Positions 54,191 through 64,000 of a DNA stretch of 64,000 nucleotides are shown in pieces. The notes below the pieces were generated by a model. The model did no database searches. It had not been told where the DNA came from and saw nothing but the letters and a program-made list of their open reading frames with translations. Numbering within the stretch: position 1 is the stretch's first letter; the number at the start of each line of letters is the position of its first letter. The position numbers were made by a program, and so were the translations under genes. The stretch is from Otis tarda (Eukaryota; Chordata; Aves; Otidiformes; Otididae). The DNA lies in contig CM048553.1 of the NCBI GenBank assembly GCA_026413225.1, positions 25,792,501-25,856,500 of the forward strand. Reading direction: 5' to 3'.

Positions 54191-55024
54191 CAAACAAATT
54201 TCACAGTTTATTCAAAATGAAAGAGTTGTGCCTTAATGATGTGTTTCTGGGCAGAGTAATAGGGCGACAATTTTTCCTATAAATAAATATTCTTGAACTA
54301 TCAGTATTGTTAAACAAAAACTATTTTAAGATGCCTTTAGCAGCCTAAAGAACTGATCTGTTTCTCTGAGGGTGAGATCTTGGTCTGCAGTGGCTATTTC
54401 ACCTTCACTGGTTTTATGTACCTGCTGATGGGATGGTAATATTTTGGGGCATCCTTTGAAAATCAGATTTGAATACTTTGGAGTAATTCTTTTTCAGTTC
54501 ATCTGTTTGATTTGTCTTGCAATGTGCAAAATCTTTTAAGAAGTCATCAAGCTCACTAAAAGGGGAAAAGTAAAGGACTCTAAGCCAGTTACATCTTGTG
54601 AAAGCTGATAGTTCAAAATCTAGTGTTAAAGAAAAGTATTGAAAGCAAAAAGTGCTGAAAGTTTCCAATTGCAACGTACTGGTTCTTTCTTTCCTATTTG
54701 CTATGGGCTACCTGGCACTGTTAGCACTGTTGGACGGTCCCTTCATACAGCCGGTATGAGGAGATGGGGAGATGACACAGCCCGTTGGGCAGGTCCATGT
54801 TCACTCCCTGCTGCAACGCACAGCAAGAAATGCTGTTCACAACTCTGCGTCCCACTTCCTCTACGCCATTGCTGTCAGAGGCTGATGTGGTTTGAATAGG
54901 ATGTGTCCTTTCACCTGGTATTGCTCTCTCCCGCAGTGGCTTGGATTTCCACGCTCTCACCCTTCTCTCCACTTTGTTCACAAGCACAATGTGAAATGAT
55001 GCTTTCGCCATGGCTGTTGCTGAG
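54191..55024 (-). other. CALCR: Probable CALCR 3' untranslated region
   Basis: Lies directly after the CALCR stop on the - strand. The first canonical AATAAA on that strand is at 54207-54212, followed by T/G-rich sequence, giving a 3' UTR of about 0.8 kb. The cleavage point is inferred. Within it a 96-codon open frame (54721-55011) starts 14 nt after the stop with a GCCATGG start context. Confidence 0.5.
54207..54212 (-). promoter_or_regulatory. Candidate CALCR polyadenylation signal
   Basis: AATAAA on the - strand, the first one after the CALCR stop codon. Function inferred from position only. Confidence 0.4.
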
Positions 55025-55246
55025 CTAGGCAGATGTCTCCCCAGATTTTAATGCAACGAGTTCAGAGTCCTCTACGTATCTTCCATTTAATTGTTCATTG
55101 TTGGAATCATGATGGTACAGGTAAACGGGGACCTCTGTGATTGACGTTGCAGTGTAGGAGGTAGATCGCGTGGAACAGTGCTCTCGGCGCCTTTGGCCCC
55201 ACTGGGTTTTGTACTGTGTCCATTGCCTCTTCAAAGCTCCTTGTAT
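55025..55246 (-). CDS. CALCR: CALCR terminal coding exon (cytoplasmic tail)
   Basis: 222 nt: 73 codons plus TAG (55025-55027). The acceptor on the - strand is tgtttctttgacag. It opens in phase 0 with IQGALKRQW, has a basic stretch GQRRREH, then a phosphorylatable Ser/Thr-rich stretch, EVPVYLYHHDSNNEQLNG, and the end SGETSA. Intact, no frameshift. Confidence 0.94.
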   Translation of the reverse strand: MQGALKRQWTQYKTQWGQRRREHCSTRSTSYTATSITEVPVYLYHHDSNNEQLNGRYVEDSELVALKSGETSA

Positions 55247-58200
55247 CTGTCAAAGAAACACATAATTAGGGTGAGACATACTCAAAACCCCTATAATTGT
55301 AGACATTTTAAAATGGAGAGGAGAGAAGAGGAGATCCAGATCTAATTCCATCGGGTTCAGTCTGCCTCTCTCCTACCCTCTGCTCCCATTTCCAGAAGCA
55401 GAAGCAGAAGCAGAAGCAGTTGCTCAGCTCTCGGCCTTAACTCCCTCCCTGCCTACGCTATGGCAGCAATTAGAGTTCCTGCAGTTGTTATTGCTTATGA
55501 AAAGCAGGTACAGGTTAGCTGTTCTCATAAGAGGTAAATGTGGAATAAATTGCTGCACAGGAACACAGTAGGATGCTGTGGTAGAAGAGGGAAGAAGAAG
55601 GAGGAATAGGGATTAAAACCCATCTGATGGTACAGCTGGATCCTTGCCCCTGGAATGGCTAATGCACTGTGATCCCTGAAGAAACATAACCTTGAGTAAA
55701 ATAGGCTATGAATGGCAAAGTGTAAGTACACTTCAAGAGCTTGCCAGGGCTAATTTTGCAGTGAGAAAAAGTTGGAGGATTAGTACAGCTAAATAGAGAT
55801 TTTGCTCTGGTAATTTAAGAAAAGGTTCTGTGCTGGCAAAAAATAGCATGGTCATAGCCCTCTGCATAGCAGAGAATTTAAACCTTTGTATATTCTTCTT
55901 CTAGGAATAAAATATTTTATTCAACTTTTACATTAAGAATGATGTTATATATGGCGCCAGCATATGACTTAAGCTATTGAGTCCTGCCAGGGAATAAGAA
56001 GCCTTTCTCCAGCCAAACATTCAGGCGTGGGGCACTTGCTAGCTCCTTCTCAAAGCAGGGAGTGGGCAAACCCTGGCTCTGTTCCTTCAGCTTAGCTATT
56101 CTAGCCAGCAAAATGTGAGAACAGGAGTAGTTTGCTGTAATAATCTACTGTAAATGACCACCCCTCCAGAAGAAGGCAGGCACAGGTGAGGCACCGCGAT
56201 GACAGGAGTGTCCTGGAATTTCCGCGCTCCTGCCGAGATGGACATTGTACGTCGGTTTTGCTCACAGAGTAGCCTGAAGTCACTCTCTAGGCTCTGTGCA
56301 GAACAGTATCTTTGATTCATATAGATGAATCTGAATGACTTTAATCTTTCCCAAGCCTCCATAATTCTAATCACTCTATTAATATATATGTAGCAAAACG
56401 TTATCTAGTCACCACCCACAGCTGTCTACAAGAAACTGATTTCATGTCACGTAAGGACAAGGCTTCAGAAGGAATTGCTATGAATCTGAGATGCTTACGG
56501 AGTGTACAGCACAACTATGCAGCATGCCAAGAATGGATATTTCAATTGCCTTGGCTTTTTATTTTTAATCCAAGATACAAGCCAAGGTATGAGGATTGAT
56601 GCTATAAATCCTTACTCATGCAACTAGTTGCACTGACTTTGCTATGACTACTTTCTTGAGTAAACAAACGTTTTTTGGACTAGTCCTGTAAACCTAACTG
56701 AAAACTACATCCATGCCCAGTTTCCAATGCTAGTTCTTTTTTTTTGCTATTGTTTAGCTTAAGAAAAAGTAGCTAAGAGTTTTTTTCATCTGGAGAAATG
56801 CATTCCTATTCACCTTCTTCTAACACATAAAGAAAATAAAACAAATGGCTGAGTGCAGGTTAATTAGATATCAAGCATAGAAGAGGCATATGGTTCCAAT
56901 GGAACTTTAATTACTGGGGTGTGAGCAAAGTTTACTATGCCAATATTGAGATGCTAGAGAATATTGTAGCTTAGTCACCCTAGAAGCCATGGGGAAGGAC
57001 AGGAAGAAGAAATCTTCAGAAGGATTAAGTCAGTGACTTTCCCCAACGTCCCCCTGGGGCTGCAGTTCCTGTAACCTATGGCTGGACACAGTGAAGATAA
57101 TGCAGGAATCTTCGGTGTGCAGAGCAGCTCTGCCCACCCGCAGCCATCTCTCCAACACCACCACCGCGGTCATTAGTGCCTGTAGCCACTGCACACCTCT
57201 GGCCATCGCTTCTGGCCCTAAGTACTGAGTGTGTTTGCATTTCAGAACAGTTCATCTGTTTAGATTAATCTCAGTATCTTTAGCGAAGGTGGCAAGAACA
57301 CGCTCTTACAGCCTTCCTGTCCCTCTCCCAGCCCCCACTTCCCCTGCCCCCTCCATAGACTCCAAGCCTTTGATTGCTCTTGTACGGAGAGAAGAGCTGC
57401 TGTGGAGGTGATGAGCTCCCACTGAGCTCTCAGACTGCTCTCAGTTGAACTGGAGTCTGATGGGCCACCAGGGCAATCATGGGTCTGGAGATGATAACAT
57501 AGTTAACTGAAGAGGGGAGAACAATGTCCCTGAGTCATACAAAGCCTAATGTAAGGAGCTTATAGCTTTCTTTTCAGAAAGGAGTAATGCTTAAAATATA
57601 TATCTGGCTGGGGAGAGAACGTGCACATGCCTTTCAGTTCAGCCCATGATTAGAAGAGGCATTAGTCAGGTTTAAAAAGCTTCATGAGCGCACGAGGTCA
57701 AGGCAGCTGTGTTTTCATTCTCTGCTGAACTGCTGGCCTGGACAAGAATCCGGCCACAAATGGATAATGGACAGTACAAGCTGCTGCATTTGAGTAAAAC
57801 AACGTGTTAATCTAGATTTCTGCCATGATTCCAAAGATCTCAGACGACCATAATCCAGTGCCAACTAAAACTGTTCACGCATGGATTTCTAATGTGTGAG
57901 CAGCATTACTGAAAATCACATGCACAGCCATAACGTATTAGGCTCCTGGGGACCGGGAGGGACGGGACATGGCCTGCCATGCTTTCTGCTGTGATAGCAG
58001 ATGGAAGAAAGCAAAGTCAAAAGAAATGAAGAGCCTGAGTTTATTTACTTGGCTCTTCAGGACTTAAAAGGTTTTTCTGTTCTCTATTAGCCAGTCATGC
58101 CTCTTTGGCATGCAAGATATATGGCTGGTTTTTTTTTGTTCAAACAGACTTTCCGTTTTGTTGGCCAGCCTTGAAGTCTAGAAGCAATCTCAGGCCTGGA

Positions 58201-61200
58201 AATATGGTCTGGTGAGCAGGCTATTGCAGAGACCTTGTATCATCTGTACAACACTGTTGTTGTTGGACAGAGAAACTAGAGTGCTGCTAGACACAGATTT
58301 TATATGAAAATGCAAAAGAAGATCTGTCACTTAAAAAGTTTAAAACAAATCCATTGTTTATGTGTTCTTCCACATGAATGCAGGCATCGGTACAGCTTCT
58401 TATTGCTATTTTTACATTTCTTTCTTTAGACCAGCTCATGGTATTAAAGTGAGGTTCGCGAGGCAGTAGGTGATGAATGCAATATAAAACACTGTCAGGT
58501 GGTACTGAGTTTAGCATTGTTTGTCCTGGCTAAACTTCATGTATTTCAGCCTTGAAGTTAAATATTCCAGTAGGAAAAAGCAAATCCCAGAATATTTAGG
58601 CTCCTGTGGTACTAAAATTAACCCCCTTGCCTGTTGTGGTTCTGGCTAGGATAGAGTTAATTTTCAGCTGAGCTGGGAGATGAACTGGAGCTGGTGGCAC
58701 CTGTGGCTGAGGGACACAGCTGGGATAGTTCACTCATTAGCCAACAGCTGGGATAGTTTACGGAAATTGGCCAAAGGGCCATTCCATCCCATGTGACATC
58801 ATGCTCAGTATATAAAGGGAAGACTGTGCTGAGGAGATGGTCCTGCTACCTGGGAGGAAGCTGAGCATCAGGACTGACTCTGAGCTCTTGTACTGTGAAT
58901 TACATGCTTCAGTGTTTTCTTTTCCTCTGTTCTCTAAAGCTGTTTTTATCTCAACCCATGGGTTTTGCATTCTTTTCTTTACCAATTTGTGACTGAGTGT
59001 GTGGTATTTTAGCTGCTGAGTGGGGCTAAATCATGACATTGCCCCACACTGAATTTTCTTATGAGAAATAATTTTGAGCTCTATGGCAGCAGATGTATAC
59101 GGCAGCTTGGAAACAATCTCCTACCTTGACTGAAGACCAGACTGGTTTTGGTCTGTGTCATACTGCGCACAGCAAGACTGGAGGGAATTATCGCAGCTTA
59201 GTTCTCTTGTGCAGCCAAACTCAGACCACTGCTCCCTTTGGAAGGACCTAATGCCGTCTTGACATTAGTCTGTTCTGACTCCTCTATAGGTTTGGTGCAT
59301 TATATATCTACACCTTGTGTAACTGCAGGAATAAACAGGACTTGGAGTAAAGGGGTCATAATCCTTCCATCCTCTCTTCTGGCAGAGCCCAGCACAGCTA
59401 CTCCAGTACATAAACTTGCTTGATAATAGACTTGACTGGTAATGTACTTATGCAAGTAGCACCAAGCTGTCCTGAGTCTATATTAGAGAGGTGTCATCTT
59501 TGGCTTTCTGCCCACCTTAATGGTAAATTCTAAAAAAAAAAATCTTCCCTTATTGTCTCATAAATACAACTTCCTATAAAAAAATAATGAGAGACTTTCT
59601 CAGCATGGCTGCCACTGAACACGTTAGATAGTCTGCAAGTCTGCAGCAGATACAACAATTTGAAAAATGGGTGTAAGGGTGAAAAGTACCCAAGCAGCAA
59701 CTAAAATCACACTCAACATGTCTGGGAAGCCTGAATCCCCATGGCTGTTTATTCTTACAGTCTGACACTGATGAATGTTTCTGATCAGCCACTCCATTAA
59801 GGAGTCATTAATCCTACATGCTGGCTGCAGCTACTCGGAGGTAGTTAAGCCATCCACGTGATTACTTACGGGAGTACAAAACTGGAAGCCACATTTCAAT
59901 ACCAGTTTAATTTTTATCTCATTTTGAGCATCATCCTTTGCAGATGTGTCCCCTTAGTGACGGCTCACTAACAATTCAAGCATCACAAGTGAATACCCAG
60001 ATGAGAGCATTTTGGAAGGAAGAGGTGGTTTTGCTGTGGACTGCCAGATGTATCAAAAAGGCTGTCAGAGGTGACTAGGGGTTTGGTGACTATTGCTGTT
60101 ATTCAGGATTTGTATCCGGATCATGCACCTTCAGTCCATGTAAGGAACAACTGGCTGCTATTGCAGATTTCGAACAGTAGCTCAGTCAGTGCCTAAGTCC
60201 ACAAAGGGCAGCATGACTCTGAGGTTGGACGTCTGAATGTCATGTATGGCTATGGTGCATTTTCTTCATCCAAATATATTTATTCTGAATTCTAAATTAA
60301 TGTAATACAATACTGAATGAACAAAAGAGAGCTTAATATTTATTTTAGACTCATTTTCATTCCTGGAATGTGGCTTTTAGTTTTCTGCCTAGTGCACTCT
60401 AGGTTGGTTCATATGACAGGTAAACTTGTTCATACCCTGCAATCTAATTTTGAATTAAATGATACATATGATCTGCCATGATGTTGGCAAGCAGATGCTC
60501 CAGATCTATTCATCATTGAGTAACTTGAAAATTGTATTCCTGGAGTCGTAAAGGTGGATATGCTTCTCTGACAGGCTGGCATTGCCAAAGTACTTTGGAA
60601 TTGGAGCTATCTGATGAAAGATACCTAAGAAATAAACAGCCTTTAAGATACTTTACATTTTCAGTGCATTTTATTGCTGCCTTTCCTCATTTTTAGCATC
60701 GCTGCAGCCTTTCTAGGCACAAATCCATATGTTCTCATTAGAGTTGGAGAATTACAGAGTAATTGACTTTTTACTCTAAAACTACAAAACATTAAGCAAA
60801 TTTGTTTTGCAAAATCTAATCTGAAAAAAAAATGGAAGGTGACCCTGGAGAGAATGAAGAAGAAAGGCAATGTTCACAACCAGGATTTTGGGGTAACACA
60901 TTGTTTGGAGGCAAGCGAGGACACACTGGAGCACTGCCTGTACATAGCTATGCAGTCATTCCTATGGGGAAAAGACATTTCAAAAATTGCCTGGCTGGTC
61001 TCTACTTTCTCCATGCCAGGTCCTCCCTACCAGGGAGAATCAGAAGTGTTTCTGTTTCCAGGGCATGGAGACTGGACTGTACCAGAAAGTGATGACAGTA
61101 GGGGTGAAGGAAAAAGGTGGTAGTAGCCTGCAGATCCTGGGGACAGCAATGTGATAGGAAAAAAATAGCTGTACATCTCTCCAGCTTTTTTAATTGGACC

Positions 61201-64000
61201 CGTGAAACCATGAACTTCTGTAGCATGATCTTTACAGCTATCACTTCGTGTTAGGTTCTAGTGTCACTAACTGCCTATGTTTTGACATTCTCTCGTATTC
61301 TCTTGAGAAGCCATGCTGCAGAATTAGAGTGGGAGGCCTCTAATCTTTTCTATTCTTGCATTTCTCTGTATGTTTATGCAACAAGCCAGCCAGAAGAAAA
61401 TATATAGTGATGTTAACAGGCGGTGGCAGAATTTAATACTCTGCCAGCCCGAAAGTTAGCAAACCAGCCAGTAGCACCTTATCAATGGATAACTTGCTTC
61501 AAGTCACTATCAACGTGGTTGCTATCAACCACCATCAGTGTGGTCAAATCATTACTGGGAATTTGCTACTTTCTACTTATATATAGGGATAAACAGCAGG
61601 ACGAATATCTCTTTAGGTTGACATACTGAGTGTTAGCATCACAAAGTTTGCTCCGTACCTAATTCATCTGCAATGGATTCAAAATTAACTTTTTAAATTA
61701 CTTTCTAGGTTTTCTAAGATAGGCAGCTACAGTTGAATGCTTCTGATATATTGAAAAAGCCTTTTTCTGCTAACCGTCTTTGGAAAATGGCTTACTGTAG
61801 GAATTTAAATGGTTCTCGATGTATTTAAACTAGATTTTTTTTTTTAAAAACCCAAAAATGCAGTGAAGTGGACTTAAAACCAGCTGTAGGTATGTAAAAT
61901 ATTGATCCAACTGTAGGAGAATGAGAGACACCTTTGCCTCAAGGGTTTTTATTTCTCAATTACTACATGAGAAACACTGTCCTTAAAAAGGTCAGTGCTA
62001 ATCCTCAAGAGAGTGAAAGTTACCACACTCCTCCTGACTCCTCTGCTCTGACTGTGCTACCGGGAACGGCATCTGCCACGGCTCAGGGGCTGAACGCAGC
62101 CGGAACAGACTCCCGAACATCTCCACTGCTTCTTAAGGTGCATTGTGGTCTTTCCTGTTATTCTGGGACAGGAAGGGTAGTAGAGCATTTTTATCCTTTA
62201 CTTAGATCTCTGCCTCCAAATTGCAGATGGTAGGGGGAGAGTCTCACGCCTGCACCTCATTTGGTGCCATCTGCTTTGTAATGGTAACACTCCCAATTCA
62301 TCTGCTCAAGATATTCAAGTCACACTCTGCACAGAGCTTTTAAAAATGCACATTGCTGCTTGTATAGAGAGAGTAAAAAGCGCCTTTCTGTGGTTTCAAA
62401 GTCTGTAGCACAACATGCTTCATTTCTGCATTAATGAACAACACAGTGACTATTTTTCAAATTCTGTTCATTTGCTATATTTCACATGCTTACCTCGCCA
62501 TTGAAGAAGCAGAATATAGTTGCCACAAGTAAGCCCTAAGAGAAAGGAAAAGAAAGAGTTTAGAGATCAGGATATATAATTTTTTTTAATGTTGTTTGGA
62601 ATTTGGACTTGATCGATACAAGATAAAAACATTAATTCACTTCCTCTGCATCACAGACCTAGACTTCACCTAACCTCCACCTCTTTCACAGTTATTACAC
62701 TGATTTTTGTCTTTTCAACATGTTTTACCATCTTCTTCTATATTACTCTCATTTATAGATTATTTATTTTGGCTACAAAGTTATTTTTCTACAAGAGGCC
62801 TAGAAAAGGAAAAATTAAACGGTATGTATGGTAGATAGGTATTTTGCTTACAGTGTAGTACCGCACTGCGCCTGACTTTGCTGAAGAGATGGCAGAGGAA
62901 TTGTGTCCTACATGCTGCCACTCATTTGTCAGATAAAAGTGCCGGCCAAGGAGAATCCAGCTGCCCCAGGAAGTCTTTAAATTGAACTGTGTGTCAAGAT
63001 AAGTGAATTTGTATGTAGGGCATCATGATGGATGGAGAAGATGTGAAAACAGGTATAAGTGTTCAGTAAAAAAAAAAAACAAAACACAACAGGTGAATGA
63101 GAAGGTAGAGGGCAGAAAAAAAAAGAGACCTATGCAGATCATAGCTTGGTCCTAAATGGCTTATAATTAATCTAATTATTGCCAGAGTTGTTTAGATAAT
63201 ATTTCACTACTGCTACAAGATTAAGAAGGGCCGAGGCAGGAACATGAGGTGAGAAAGTGTGAAATTAATAAGAGAGAAAATTCTCGTACAGAGCCTGCCA
63301 TTCGGAATCATGTAGTTACACTAGTCTATGTCCTAACCGCACTCGCTCTTATTAAAATAGCATTACATAGCATTACTGTGAGCCAAATGCCTTCATTTTA
63401 AATTACTTAAAGCAGTTATAATAAACTAAACAGATGGCAGTTTGTGAAATCGAGGGGAAAACTGCAATACAATAGCTTGTGTTTCCAAGGACTGCTCTGA
63501 AGAGCTTTACAGCTGTATCTTTTTTAATAAGTCCTCATCTAACTGATTAAATTGTAGCTAACACTTTGTAAAATGTCTTGGACTCTCAAGGGTATATTTT
63601 GGACCACAAATGTAGGGTAAGCAATAACTGTTTTAACAAAATGCTTATATATTAGAGATACACAGGCTGGTTTGAAGAGGTGCCGACCACTTGAATTTTG
63701 CCAATTATTTAAATTTTCTCTAATGCAGAATTTGTAATTTGGTATTGACTTCAAATGTGGACACAGAAAAGAAGGTACAAGGAGGAGGAAAGGTAGACAC
63801 AGTGAGAAAAAGTTTCTTTTCATGTTTTGGAAAAACAGTTAATAATCTCAAAACTCAAATCCCAGTGTACAATAGGCAATGCACAATAGTTTGACCATAA
63901 GCTGTGGTTTGAGAAACACCACAAAGTCAAATAAAACCTTACTTCTCTGAAGCATGACTTTGTTGGACCACAGATTCCTAAATTGAAAATTTATGCAAGG
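55025..64000 (-). CDS. CALCR: CALCR (calcitonin receptor), 3' part: two exons visible
   Basis: On the - strand a 42-nt exon (62494-62535) encodes GLLVATIFCFFNGE, the C-terminal half of transmembrane helix 7. This 14-residue exon is a hallmark of secretin-family (class B1) GPCR genes. It splices in phase 0 to the last exon (55025-55246), encoding the cytoplasmic tail: IQGALKRQWTQYKTQW (helix 8 region), a Ser/Thr cluster CSTRSTSYTATS, and the end VALKSGETSA. KRQW-QYK-QW and PVYLYHH match my memory of calcitonin receptor better than of its paralog CALCRL, and position beside VPS50 supports CALCR. Known role: plasma-membrane receptor for calcitonin, and for amylin when paired with RAMPs, signalling mainly through Gs. 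The extracellular domain and helices 1 to early 7 lie beyond the right edge. Confidence 0.92.
55394..55419 (+). repeat. (AGAAGC)n hexanucleotide run
   Basis: Just over four perfect units in the CALCR intron. Confidence 0.85.
58632..59038 (+). mobile_element. Solo LTR, same family as the one in VPS50
   Basis: 407 bp. It starts TGTTGTGGTTCTGGCTAGG and ends CATGACA, flanked by a perfect 5-bp duplication TTGCC (58627-58631 and 59039-59043). A TATA-like TATATAAA lies at 58809-58816. No internal viral sequence is present. It matches the LTR at 5839-6287 along its length but is about 40 bp shorter. It is antisense to CALCR, so any residual LTR promoter activity would run against the gene. Confidence 0.92.
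62494..62535 (-). CDS. CALCR: CALCR 42-bp exon, end of transmembrane helix 7
   Basis: On the - strand the acceptor is ctttctcttag and the donor GGCGAG/gtaag. It holds exactly 14 codons, GLLVATIFCFFNGE, phase 0 at both ends. The length and position match the conserved mini-exon of class B1 receptors; skipping this exon is a known splice variant in several family members. Confidence 0.95.
62536..64000 (-). other. CALCR intron (part), nothing else recognised
   Basis: Runs to the window edge. The expected preceding exon (helix 6 to early helix 7) was not found here on the - strand, so it lies beyond base 64000. Confidence 0.75.

Larger units (their letters stand above)
55247..62493 (-). other. 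Last CALCR intron, carrying a solo LTR
   Basis: 7.25 kb between the two recognised exons. It holds a short (AGAAGC)n run at 55394-55419 and the ERVL-like solo LTR at 58632-59038. No further exon recognised. The mammalian CALCR-intronic microRNAs miR-489 and miR-653 are not seen here on the - strand. Confidence 0.8.

Noticed and set aside
59091..59107. Sequence agatgtatacggcagct resembling the miR-489 mature region, inside a CALCR intron where mammals host miR-489
   Set aside because: It is on the strand opposite CALCR, only partly matches, has no opposing arm to form a precursor hairpin, and overlaps no conserved context that I can see.

Overview
The window is vertebrate nuclear DNA, almost certainly from a bird. 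It contains spliced exons with GT-AG borders, AT-rich intergenic DNA, several CR1 LINE copies (two ending in the CR1-type ATTCTATGATTCT tail), and ERVL-like LTRs of a kind common in bird genomes. There are no prokaryotic features: no operons, no CRISPR array, and no tRNA or rRNA genes that I can see.

Left end, 1-12.5 kb (+ strand): the last six coding exons of VPS50 (CCDC132, syndetin), with introns and 3' UTR. Together they encode the C-terminal 278 residues. The earlier exons lie upstream of the window. A solo LTR with a perfect 5-bp target-site duplication and a broken CR1 fragment sit in the introns.

Middle, about 12.5-54 kb: roughly 42 kb in which I recognise no protein-coding gene. It holds a partial ERVL-type LTR (15.2-16.0 kb), two more substantial CR1 copies (21.4-21.9 and 49.2-50.2 kb), two short CR1 tails, a run of three different pentanucleotide arrays (36.5-36.76 kb), and a perfect 18-bp hairpin (39.17 kb). 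A few long but unrecognised open frames are noted only as things to check.

Right end, about 54-64 kb (- strand): the 3' end of CALCR (calcitonin receptor). The 42-bp exon for the end of transmembrane helix 7 and the last coding exon (cytoplasmic tail) are visible, with a probable 3' UTR. The rest of the gene lies beyond the right edge. A second solo LTR of the same family as the one in VPS50, also with a perfect 5-bp target-site duplication, lies in the last CALCR intron.

VPS50 and CALCR face each other tail to tail, as in the human chromosome 7q21 order (HEPACAM2-VPS50-CALCR), and this supports both identifications. The two proteins have unrelated jobs (endosomal recycling tether; class B peptide-hormone GPCR), so the pairing is conserved synteny rather than a functional unit. 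I found no clear candidate for a new biological system. The most striking unexplained signals are the perfect hairpin at 39,173-39,215 and the compound pentamer block.
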